Shown piece after piece: positions 26,284-33,756 of a stretch of 64,000 bases of DNA. The DNA is from an uncultured Eubacteriales bacterium (GTDB lineage: Bacteria; Bacillota; Clostridia; Christensenellales; Aristaeellaceae): positions 1 through 64,000 of the forward strand of contig CADAQF010000001.1 in NCBI GenBank assembly GCA_902790015.1, in the 5' to 3' direction. Below the pieces are notes generated by a model. It ran no database searches and had not been told where the DNA came from. It worked only from the letters and a program-made list of their open reading frames with translations. Numbering within the stretch: position 1 is the stretch's first letter; every line of letters starts with the position of its first letter. A program made the position numbers and the translations under genes.

Positions 26284-27465
26284 TCAGCCCCTCTTAAGCA
26301 GCTCGCTGAGCCGTCCTATATAATAGGTAAAGCCTTCCTCCAGGGAAACATTGTCCCTGATAAAGAAATAGTAGATCGCCCCGGCCAGGGCCAATCCCAG
26401 CAGCACCGCCAGCAGCACCCGCCACGGGCTCACCGGGGATTCGCCGTTGGCCTTGCCGGTCTGGCCGTTGATCAGCACGTGATAATACTTGTCCTTAAAG
26501 GAAAAGGAGCTCAGGTACATGGGCAGAAGCGTCAGCTTGTAGCGCACGTCCTCGTTGTCCGTTTTAAGGCCGGTGACATCCGCCACGTCCGCGTGGGTCA
26601 GTATATCCCTTTCGGCCAGCCGCTTCATCTGCCGGTCGATCACCTGCTGCGCCTTTTCCCAGCCGTGCTGCACGTCCACCGCGGGCTTTTCGCAGGCAAA
26701 GCCGCTGATGAATTCCGGTGCGTACTGCACCAGCTGCGTCAAGTCGTAGGGCTGCACGCTGCTCAAAAGCTTTGCGGACAGCCGTTCGCTTCCCACGATC
26801 AGGATATCGTCGAACACCTCGCTGACCACGCCTGAGGCGGGTTCCCAGCGGATGCGCTGCTCCTGCACGTTTTCGGTGCGCCGCTTGCCGTCCGGCCCGG
26901 TCACCACGCGCTGCACGGTCACATAATAGTAATGGCCCGCGCGGCCTGTATAGCGGGATGTGCTGTTGGCGTCATAGGTCCAGTGCGGCAGGTAAATGCC
27001 CGTGATCTGCCCCAGGTAGGCCATCTTCTTGGCCTTGGAGGGAGCGAACAGCTTGCCCTTGATCCACTTGCGGAACGACTGCCTGGCGCTGTCCGCCGTC
27101 ACGCGGAAGGAAAGCAGACTTTCCGGCGCGATGCCGGCCTTGGACTGATCCTCCAGCACGTGCGGCGCGCCGCAGAACGGGCACAGTTCCGCCGTGGTCT
27201 CCCCGGTCAGGACGATCTGCGCCCCGCAGCCGTTGCAGCGCACCGTGCGGGTCTCGTCGCCCCAGGCGCTGTCCGACACGGGCGGCGCGTAGCGGATGTC
27301 ATACTCGTTGGGTGTGCGCGTACTTACGGCAAAGGCCTTCAGGCTGTCGCAGTAGGGGCATTTGAGCTTCTGGGTCTCGGGGTCAAAGGTCATCCGCCCC
27401 CCGCAGGACGGACAGGAAAAGGTCTGGGATTTCTGGTTGATCCGTCCCAGATCCGCTTCAGACAT
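26284..27465 (-). CDS. zinc-ribbon membrane protein (TFIIB-type zinc finger), function unknown
   Basis: A 393-aa protein starting with two zinc ribbons: CPSCGGRM...CPYCDSL (about 18-39) and CNGCGAQ...CPFCGAP (about 76-98). A long soluble middle region (MAYLGQITGIYLPHWTYDA, RIRWEPASGVV) follows, with one membrane helix near the C-terminus (about 345-367, VLLAVLLGLALAGAIYYFF). Such proteins are often mislabelled as helicases, but no helicase motif is present. A tail-anchored protein facing the cytoplasm is the likely topology. Confidence 0.7.
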   Translation of the reverse strand: MSEADLGRINQKSQTFSCPSCGGRMTFDPETQKLKCPYCDSLKAFAVSTRTPNEYDIRYAPPVSDSAWGDETRTVRCNGCGAQIVLTGETTAELCPFCGAPHVLEDQSKAGIAPESLLSFRVTADSARQSFRKWIKGKLFAPSKAKKMAYLGQITGIYLPHWTYDANSTSRYTGRAGHYYYVTVQRVVTGPDGKRRTENVQEQRIRWEPASGVVSEVFDDILIVGSERLSAKLLSSVQPYDLTQLVQYAPEFISGFACEKPAVDVQHGWEKAQQVIDRQMKRLAERDILTHADVADVTGLKTDNEDVRYKLTLLPMYLSSFSFKDKYYHVLINGQTGKANGESPVSPWRVLLAVLLGLALAGAIYYFFIRDNVSLEEGFTYYIGRLSELLKRG

Positions 27466-27517
27466 AGAAAACCTCCGTCATAGTTGATTTAATCGCATGT
27501 CAGCCGGAAGCGCCGGA

Positions 27518-27868
27518 TCAAGCATCCGGTATCCAGCTTTTCCAGGCTTCCTCGTCCGCGCCGATGGTCACCCTGCGGCCGTTTCGGACCACCGGGGAAA
27601 TCATCAGGCCCGGATCCTCCGCGATATACGAAAGGATGCTCTCCTCGTCCGGCGTGTACATGGCCGGATGGGAACGGACCTTTATATCCTCCTGGTTGAG
27701 CAGCGCCTTGGCGCCGCCCGCCTGCTGGGCGAACAGGCGCAGTTCCTTAAGCCCCGGCGGGTTCTTTTTCATGTCCACCGGCTGGAAAGGGATGCGCCGC
27801 TCCTTAAAAAAGCGCTCCGCCTTCTGCACGTCAAAATTTCTTTTCAGGAAATAGATCTGTATGTTCAT
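27518..27868 (-). CDS. ArsC/Spx-family protein lacking cysteines
   Basis: A 116-aa thioredoxin-fold protein of the arsenate reductase/Spx family: IYFLKRNFDVQKAERFFKERRIPFQPVDM at the N-terminus and ISPVVRNGRRVTIG near the C-terminus. The usual CxxC or single catalytic cysteine is replaced (FLKRNFD) and no cysteine occurs in the whole protein, so it cannot reduce arsenate by the known mechanism. It overlaps rsfS by 4 nt. A regulatory or structural role is likely, but unproven. Confidence 0.78.
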   Translation of the reverse strand: MNIQIYFLKRNFDVQKAERFFKERRIPFQPVDMKKNPPGLKELRLFAQQAGGAKALLNQEDIKVRSHPAMYTPDEESILSYIAEDPGLMISPVVRNGRRVTIGADEEAWKSWIPDA

Positions 27869-28245
27869 GCCTGGTCACCGGGTTTGCCGGCCTCTTCGTC
27901 CAGGCCCAGGTCCATCTCGTTGTCCCCGTCCGTCCACAGACGCTCAAGGTTGTAATATTCCCGGGCTTCGGGATGGAAGATGTGCACGAGCACGGTACCG
28001 TAGTCCAGCACGATCCACCGGGCCTCCTGCATGCCCTCACGGGTCCTCAGCGGCACGCCCAGCTCGGCCATCTTATCCTCCACGTCCTCGGCCAGCGCCC
28101 GGGTCTGCAGGACGTTGCGGCCGGAGGCGATCAGCATATAGTCTGTGATCACGGTCAGATGGCTGACCCTGAGCGCCCGGATGTCCAGCGCCTTCTTGTC
28201 GTCCAGCACCTTCGCGATGGTTTTGACCAGCATTTCCTGTTCCAT
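27865..28245 (-). CDS. rsfS: ribosomal silencing factor RsfS
   Basis: Binds uL14 on the large ribosomal subunit and blocks subunit joining when nutrients are scarce. 126 aa, with DKKALDIRALRVSHLTVITDYMLIASG and the C-terminal WIVLDYGTVLVHIFHPEAREYYNLERLW block typical of the family. It is located downstream of nadD-yqeK, the usual Firmicute order. Confidence 0.96.
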   Translation of the reverse strand: MEQEMLVKTIAKVLDDKKALDIRALRVSHLTVITDYMLIASGRNVLQTRALAEDVEDKMAELGVPLRTREGMQEARWIVLDYGTVLVHIFHPEAREYYNLERLWTDGDNEMDLGLDEEAGKPGDQA

Positions 28246-28274
28246 GTTTTTCGTCCTTTCATTAAATTTAGAGT

Positions 28275-29447
28275 TTATAAATTGTACGATGCCCTGAGCC
28301 AGACAATCGTTTTTTCCGACAGGGGATTGAAGGGCTTATTCTGGGAAAGCACGTATTCCTTTGTTCTTTCAAGGGATAAAAGCACGGCGGCCGGAAGGCT
28401 CTCCAGGGATTTTTCCCGTATCGTCTCAAGCCCCGGATAATCCCTGCGGCCCGGCTCCGTGGCGTCCGCCACGAATATGCACATTTCAAGCGGGCTCATG
28501 CAGGCCCTGCCCATCGTATGGTATGCGATGGCGTTGAGCACATCCGGGTCGGTGACGCCGAAATCCCTCTTCGCCAGCACCGCGCCGGCCGGGCCGTGCA
28601 GCATCTCCGGGGAGGAAAGCAGGTTTTCGTCCGTGATCCCGCCCGCGTGCGCCAGCTTCTTCATTTCATCGAACGGCAGGCATTTGGCGCTGTCGTGCAA
28701 AAGCGCGGCCAGCGCCGCCTTCTGAAGGGAAAGGCCGTGCCGCTGAGCCAGCATGACGCCCTGCGTCCGGACGCCCAGGGTATGCCGGAAGCGTTTTTCC
28801 GTCATAAGGGCCTGCACGCGCTCTTCCATCGCGTGATCGTGATACAGGCCCTCCGCCGCTATATAGGCCGCCGCGGGCCCTGGCAGATGCTCCGGGTCCC
28901 GAAACGCCGCCAGGGCCTCCTGGATCCGGCTGGAGGAAACGGACGCCTCCCGCATCGGCAGAAAGGTTATATCCGCCCCTGCCCGGCGCACGCCGTCCGT
29001 AAGCTTCTGCATGTCAGCCCCGTCCCGCGGCAGCGCCATAAAGCCGCACAGGGAAAAGAGCTTCCGGGCGTCCGTCCAGCGGGGCAGCTTCTCAAGCTTG
29101 TCCGCCCCTAATATGAAAAACAGCTGATCCTCCGGATATTCCCGGCGGAAAAAGGCCATGCTCTCCGCCGTGGGAACGGGCCTGCCCGCTTCGGCCTCCA
29201 GGGAGGACACCGAAAAGCGGGGTTCGTCCGCGGTCAGCAATTCAAGCATCCGCACCCGGTCGTGGGCGGCGGCAAATACCTTTCCAAAGTTGGGCGTATC
29301 CGCACAGGGCAGGAATATCACCCGGTCCAGTCTGCCTGAAACAAGCGCCGTTCTGGCCACCAGCAGATGTCCCTCGTGCGGCGGGTCGAACGCGCCGCCG
29401 TATATGCCGGTACGGATGGAAACCACCTCCCCGGGGCTCTTCCCCAT
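28275..29447 (-). CDS. nadD: NadD-YqeK fusion: nicotinate-nucleotide adenylyltransferase / HD-domain hydrolase
   Basis: A 390-aa two-domain protein. The first ~205 residues are NadD, which makes deamido-NAD from nicotinate mononucleotide and ATP: GGAFDPPHEGH and SVSSSRIQEAL. The rest is YqeK, an HD hydrolase (HTLGV, LLHDSAK, HGPAG, YHTMG) known to cleave diadenosine tetraphosphate. The start is uncertain. The ATG at 29447 lies only 4 nt after a TATACT box, while a GGGGAGG site sits 8 nt before an ATC at 29417, which would give MRTGIYGGAFDPPHEGH, exactly the normal NadD start. Confidence 0.93.
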   Translation of the reverse strand: MGKSPGEVVSIRTGIYGGAFDPPHEGHLLVARTALVSGRLDRVIFLPCADTPNFGKVFAAAHDRVRMLELLTADEPRFSVSSLEAEAGRPVPTAESMAFFRREYPEDQLFFILGADKLEKLPRWTDARKLFSLCGFMALPRDGADMQKLTDGVRRAGADITFLPMREASVSSSRIQEALAAFRDPEHLPGPAAAYIAAEGLYHDHAMEERVQALMTEKRFRHTLGVRTQGVMLAQRHGLSLQKAALAALLHDSAKCLPFDEMKKLAHAGGITDENLLSSPEMLHGPAGAVLAKRDFGVTDPDVLNAIAYHTMGRACMSPLEMCIFVADATEPGRRDYPGLETIREKSLESLPAAVLLSLERTKEYVLSQNKPFNPLSEKTIVWLRASYNL

Positions 29448-29499
29448 ATCCAGTATACCGCAACTTCCGGCGGTTGAAAAGAGAAAATCTGCAACAACC

Positions 29500-29528
29500 T
29501 TGATTTTTCATTCGTTTCCTTTTATAAT
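29500..29528 (+). promoter_or_regulatory. promoter of metG
   Basis: -35 TTGATT (29500-29505), 17-nt spacer, -10 TATAAT (29523-29528), about 80 nt before metG. Confidence 0.75.
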
Positions 29529-29609
29529 GCACTTGTTTGCCCTAATGAAAAACGGAGGCCGCCGGGGGCTTTTCCCGGGGCAGCCGTCCAGGAAAGGAAT
29601 GAAGCGTTC

Positions 29610-31613
29610 ATGCCGGAAAAAAAGACGTTCTACATCACCACTCCCATCTATTATCCCAGCGGCAACATGCACATCGGCCACACCTACACCACCGTGGCAG
29701 CCGACACCATGAAGCGCTTTAAGCAGCTTACCGGCTATGACGCCTATATGCTCACCGGCACCGACGAGCACGGCCAGAAGATCGAAAAAAAGGCTGCCGA
29801 GGAGGGCGTGACCCCCAAGGCCTATGTGGACAGGATCGTGGCCAACACCAAGGAGTTGTGGAAGCTGATGGAGGTCGAATACGACGACTTCATCCGCACC
29901 ACCGACGAGCGCCACACCGTCATCGTGCAGAAGATCTTCCGTCAGTTCTATGACCAGGGAGACATCTATAAAAGCCAGTACGAGGGCCTGTACTGCACGC
30001 CCTGCGAAAGCTTCTGGACGGCCACGCAGGTCGTCGAAAAAGACGGCGTGAAGTGCTGCCCGGACTGCGGCCGCCCCGTGGAGGTCACCCGGGAGGAAAG
30101 CTATTTCTTCCGCATGAGCAAATATCAGGACTGGCTGATCGACTATATCGAGCAGCACCCCGATTTCATCCAGCCCCAGAAGCGCGCAAACGAGATGATC
30201 AACAATTTCCTGAAGCCCGGCCTTCAGGACCTGTGCGTCAGCCGCACCTCGGTCAAGTGGGGCATCCCGGTGGACTTTGATCCGGAACACTCCATTTATG
30301 TTTGGATCGACGCGCTGAGCAACTATATCACCGCCCTGGGCTACGGGACCGACCACGACGAGCTGTATCGGAAATACTGGCCGGCGGACGTGCACCTGGT
30401 GGGCAAGGAGATCGTCCGCTTCCACACCATCTACTGGCCCATCATGCTGCACGCGCTCGGTCTCCCGCTGCCCAGGCAGGTGTTCGCCCACGGCTGGCTT
30501 CTGTTCGGCAACGACAAGATGAGCAAGTCCAAGGGCAACGTGGTCTATCCTCAGCCCATCGTGGAGCGCTACGGCGCCGACGCGCTGCGCTATTACCTGA
30601 TGCGCGAAATGCCCTTCGGCGCCGACGGCAATTACACCAACGAGGCCTTCCTGACCCGCATGAATTCGGACCTGGCCAACGACCTGGGCAACCTGATCAG
30701 CCGCACGGTGGCCATGATCGAAAAGTATTTTGACGGCGCCGTGCAGGCCCCGCAGGCCCTGGAGCCCATCGACGAGACCCTGAAGGCCCATGCCCTGGCC
30801 CTGCCCGGCCTGGTGGAAGAGCAGATGAACGCGCTGCAGTTCTCCCTGGCCCTGCAGGAGATCTGGAAAGTCATCGGCGAATGCAACAAATATATCGACG
30901 AGACCCAGCCCTGGGTGCTCGGCCGCGGCGAGGAAGGCAAAGCCCGGCTTTCCACGGTGCTTTATATGCTGGCCGAATGCGCGCGCTTTGCCGCCGTGCT
31001 GATCGCCCCCTTCATGCCCAAAACACCGGAGCGCATCTTCGCCCAGCTGGGCGTGACCGACGAAGCCCTCAAAACCTGGGATTCCCTGGCCACCTTCGGC
31101 CGTCTGCCGGCGGGCACCATGGTCCATAAGGGCGAAGCCCTCTTCCCCCGCATCGACATCAAAAAGGACCTGGCGCTTTTAAGTGGCGAGGACGAGCCCG
31201 CGCCGGAAAAGAAGCCAGAAAAGGCCCCGAAGGAAGCCAAAAAGCCTGAGAAAAAGCCGCAGGAGATCCCCGAAGGCTGCGTGAGTATAGACGCTTTTGA
31301 AAAACTGTCCTTCCGCACGGCGAAGGTGCTTTCCTGCGAGAAGGTCGAAAAGAGCGACAAGCTCCTTTCCTTTAAGCTGGACTTAGGGGATGAGACCCGC
31401 ACGGTTCTTTCCGGCATCGCCAAAGCCTACCCGGAACCCGAAAAGCTGGTCGGCAGGACGCTGGTATTGTTTGCCAACCTCGCGCCCCGCAAGATCATGG
31501 GCACTCTGTCCCAGGGCATGCTCCTGTCCGCCCTGGACGAAAAGACCGGCGCGCTGCGCCTGCTGACCGTGGACGACGCGGACAGCGTGGCCCCCGGCAG
31601 TGAAATCGGCTGA
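29610..31613 (+). CDS. metG: methionyl-tRNA synthetase
   Basis: Class I synthetase charging tRNA-Met. 667 aa: Rossmann core with YYPSGNMHIGHTYT (HIGH motif) near residue 18, a zinc knuckle with two cysteine pairs (CTPCESF...CCPDCGRP, about 130-155), KMSKSKGN near 305, the anticodon-binding helices, a charged Lys/Glu/Pro linker (about 527-555), and a C-terminal EMAP-like tRNA-binding domain (about 560-667) that dimerises the enzyme. The start follows GGAAAGGA. No T-box is seen upstream. Confidence 0.97.
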   Translation: MPEKKTFYITTPIYYPSGNMHIGHTYTTVAADTMKRFKQLTGYDAYMLTGTDEHGQKIEKKAAEEGVTPKAYVDRIVANTKELWKLMEVEYDDFIRTTDERHTVIVQKIFRQFYDQGDIYKSQYEGLYCTPCESFWTATQVVEKDGVKCCPDCGRPVEVTREESYFFRMSKYQDWLIDYIEQHPDFIQPQKRANEMINNFLKPGLQDLCVSRTSVKWGIPVDFDPEHSIYVWIDALSNYITALGYGTDHDELYRKYWPADVHLVGKEIVRFHTIYWPIMLHALGLPLPRQVFAHGWLLFGNDKMSKSKGNVVYPQPIVERYGADALRYYLMREMPFGADGNYTNEAFLTRMNSDLANDLGNLISRTVAMIEKYFDGAVQAPQALEPIDETLKAHALALPGLVEEQMNALQFSLALQEIWKVIGECNKYIDETQPWVLGRGEEGKARLSTVLYMLAECARFAAVLIAPFMPKTPERIFAQLGVTDEALKTWDSLATFGRLPAGTMVHKGEALFPRIDIKKDLALLSGEDEPAPEKKPEKAPKEAKKPEKKPQEIPEGCVSIDAFEKLSFRTAKVLSCEKVEKSDKLLSFKLDLGDETRTVLSGIAKAYPEPEKLVGRTLVLFANLAPRKIMGTLSQGMLLSALDEKTGALRLLTVDDADSVAPGSEIG

Positions 31614-31619
31614 TACGCT

Positions 31620-32507
31620 ATGAAAAAAAAGCTGCGTGTGCTGTGCCTGATGCTTTTTGCGCTGACTTTCCTGCTGTGTGCCTGCGCGCGGGACGGCGGC
31701 GCCCCTAAGGAAACCGCCGCTCCCACGCCCACCCTGGCCCCCGGCCTTGAAAAAGGCACGAAAGACCTGGTGACGCAGGTGCTCGCCTGCTCCGCCCAGG
31801 CCGAAAGTTTAAGCCTGCAGGCCAAAAACGCCCTGGGGCAGGTGACGGTTCTGTCCGTCCCCGGGCAGATCACCCGCGCCGTCGCCGACGCCGCCTCCCG
31901 CCAGGAAAGCCTCGCCCTGCAGGACGGCTGGTATTCCTTCACCGAATCCACCGGCGGGCTGTACTACTTTGACAAGCCCCTGGCCGCCGTCATGGGGAAG
32001 GAAAGCGCCGATACCTACGTCATTTCCGAAATCGGTGAGCCGCTTGAAACACAGGACGCCGCCTTTCGGGAGCCGTTTGACTATGTCATGAGCGGGCTGG
32101 GCGGGGGCGAGTTCGTCTACGCCTCGTATTACCTGATCCGCCAGGACGGAAAATGCGCCGAAACGGAAACCGTTTCCCGCCTGAACGACGATATTTCGGG
32201 CTGGTCCAAGGACGCGTATCTGTATGATAACGGCACGCTCTGGTTCGCGGATATCCAGTTGGTGCCCCAGGTTCAAAGCGGCGAAGCCGCACAGGTGACG
32301 GGGTATCAGTGGCGCGTATGCGCCGGCCGCGCGGCTGACAGGGACGTACTGGTCCGCGAATTTGAAGTAAACACGGCCGAGCTTGCCCTGCCCGATCTCT
32401 TCCCCGACATCCGCTCCGGGGGCTCTGCCGCCGTCCAAAGGCTGATGGACCGGACGGACGCCCTGTCCACGCTGGAATTTAAAAACGGTTCCTTCACGCT
32501 GAAGTGA
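31620..32507 (+). CDS. lipoprotein of unknown function
   Basis: A 295-aa protein with a lipoprotein signal (about 1-21, LTFLLCAC lipobox with the modified cysteine after LCA), then a Thr/Pro/Ala-rich linker and a soluble domain facing the outside. It starts 6 nt after metG. The domain is not recognised; it contains many Tyr/Trp/Asp positions and ends in DALSTLEFKNGSFTLK. Confidence 0.75.
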   Translation: MKKKLRVLCLMLFALTFLLCACARDGGAPKETAAPTPTLAPGLEKGTKDLVTQVLACSAQAESLSLQAKNALGQVTVLSVPGQITRAVADAASRQESLALQDGWYSFTESTGGLYYFDKPLAAVMGKESADTYVISEIGEPLETQDAAFREPFDYVMSGLGGGEFVYASYYLIRQDGKCAETETVSRLNDDISGWSKDAYLYDNGTLWFADIQLVPQVQSGEAAQVTGYQWRVCAGRAADRDVLVREFEVNTAELALPDLFPDIRSGGSAAVQRLMDRTDALSTLEFKNGSFTLK

Positions 32508-32535
32508 TGCCATCCTTTTTTGAGGAGTGATTCCC

Positions 32536-33513
32536 ATGCTCGTACCCATTCTGCTGTTCATACTGGGCTTTGCCCTTCTGATCAAGGGCGGCGACTGGTT
32601 TGTGGACGGCGCCACCGCTATCGCCCACCGTTTCCATCTGCCCGAGCTGCTGATCGGGGCGACCGTCGTTTCCATCGGCACCACTTTGCCGGAGGTGATG
32701 GTCTCCTCCCAGGCGGCGCTGATCGGCAACAGCGGCATCTCCTACGGCAACGCCATCGGCTCGATCATCTGCAACACCAGCCTGATCGCCGCGCTGACCG
32801 TCGCCATCCGCCCCTCCGGCGTAAATAAAAAAACCCTGGTCTTCCCTGTATGCTTTTTCTTCCTGGCCGCAGCACTGTACGCGGCCTTCGCCTATCTGAA
32901 GGGCGGCTTTGACCGCTGGATGGGCATCCTGTTTTTGTGCATGTTCGTCGTCTACATGATCGTGAACGTGCGCAACATGAAGGCGCACCCGGACGAAGCG
33001 GATCCCGCTGAAGCGGACGATGCCTCCCCCGCGCAGGACAGCCCCCTGTGGAAGGAACTGCTGCTGCTCATCGTCGGGGCCGCCGCCATCGCCGTGGGCG
33101 CCAACCTTCTGGTGGACAACGGCACCAAGATCGCCCAGTGGCTGGGCGTGCCCGATTCCGTCATCGGCCTTACGATGGTGGCCCTGGGCACCTCGCTGCC
33201 CGAGCTGGTGACCGCCATCACCTCCCTGGTCAAGGGCCACAGCGCCCTGTCCCTGGGCAACATCATCGGCGCCAACCTGTTCAACATCGTCCTGGTCTCC
33301 GGCGCGGCCATCGCCATCCACCCCTTCGCCATCCCAGCCGAAAAGACCCTGGCGGGCATCAACAGCAGCCTCCTGATCGATATCCCGCTGATGTTCTTAG
33401 TCATGGCGCTTCTGTGTCTGCCGCCCCTTGCCAAGGGCAGGCTTCACCGCTGGCAGGGCATCCTGCTGCTGACCGTCTACGTCGCCTTTACGGCTTACCA
33501 GTTTATTGTCTGA
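32536..33513 (+). CDS. calcium/sodium antiporter (CaCA family, YrbG-like)
   Basis: A 325-aa exchanger with about ten membrane helices and the two inverted alpha repeats: GATVVSIGTTLPEVMVSSQAA near residue 45 and GLTMVALGTSLPELVTAITS near 213, each holding the conserved acidic ion site. A short acidic cytoplasmic loop (DEADPAEADDA) separates the halves. The start at 32536 follows GAGGAG; the GTG 9 nt upstream lies inside that ribosome site. Confidence 0.9.
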   Translation: MLVPILLFILGFALLIKGGDWFVDGATAIAHRFHLPELLIGATVVSIGTTLPEVMVSSQAALIGNSGISYGNAIGSIICNTSLIAALTVAIRPSGVNKKTLVFPVCFFFLAAALYAAFAYLKGGFDRWMGILFLCMFVVYMIVNVRNMKAHPDEADPAEADDASPAQDSPLWKELLLLIVGAAAIAVGANLLVDNGTKIAQWLGVPDSVIGLTMVALGTSLPELVTAITSLVKGHSALSLGNIIGANLFNIVLVSGAAIAIHPFAIPAEKTLAGINSSLLIDIPLMFLVMALLCLPPLAKGRLHRWQGILLLTVYVAFTAYQFIV

Positions 33514-33520
33514 TTCGCGA

Positions 33521-33549
33521 TTGACAAAACGTCTGATCGCTGTTATACT
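33521..33549 (+). promoter_or_regulatory. promoter of the leader peptide and ABC exporter operon
   Basis: -35 TTGACA (33521-33526), 17-nt spacer, -10 TATACT (33544-33549). It begins 7 nt after the antiporter stop, so the operon has its own strong promoter. Confidence 0.85.
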
Positions 33550-33591
33550 TCTTGGCGTTGTACCGATTTTTTCTGAAAGGAGGCTGCCCGG

Positions 33592-33657
33592 ATGATCCGC
33601 GTTTATCTGTTTTCCATCCTGACCTTATCCCCGCAGCCGTCCTGCGCCCGGCCTTAG
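33592..33657 (+). CDS. 21-aa leader peptide of the ABC exporter operon
   Basis: A short ORF beginning MIRVYLFSILTLSPQPSCA and ending RP-stop, with a near-perfect ribosome site AAAGGAGG 8 nt before its ATG, stronger than that of the following exporter gene. It lies between a strong promoter and an intrinsic terminator and is too small to be an enzyme. Codons 14-16 (CCG CAG CCG, 33631-33639) can pair with the left arm of the terminator, so ribosome position on this ORF would decide termination. The arrangement parallels BmrB upstream of bmrCD in Bacillus subtilis. Confidence 0.72.
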   Translation: MIRVYLFSILTLSPQPSCARP

Positions 33658-33719
33658 CCTCACGCCCCGGCCCTCGTGCGCCTCTTGCGGCAGCGGTGAT
33701 ACGCTGCCGTATTTTATTG
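33631..33719 (+). promoter_or_regulatory. transcription attenuator (terminator/antiterminator) of the ABC exporter
   Basis: Terminator: perfect 8-bp stem CGGCAGCG (33688-33695) / CGCTGCCG (33702-33709) followed by TATTTTATTGT. Antiterminator: CCGCAGCCG (33631-33639, inside the leader ORF) pairs with CGGCAGCGG (33688-33696) at 8 of 9 positions, and GCGC/GGCC blocks between them (33644-33653 and 33669-33681) can form a bridging stem. A ribosome that reaches codons 14-16 covers the first arm, so the terminator forms. A ribosome stalled earlier leaves the arm free and allows read-through. Confidence 0.68.
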
Positions 33720-33756
33720 TCTGTTTATTGATCGTTTAGGAAAGGATCCATCCCCT

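Noticed and set aside
29508..31127. 539-aa open frame opposite metG
   Set aside because: Shadow of metG, which has HIGH, KMSKS and zinc motifs.
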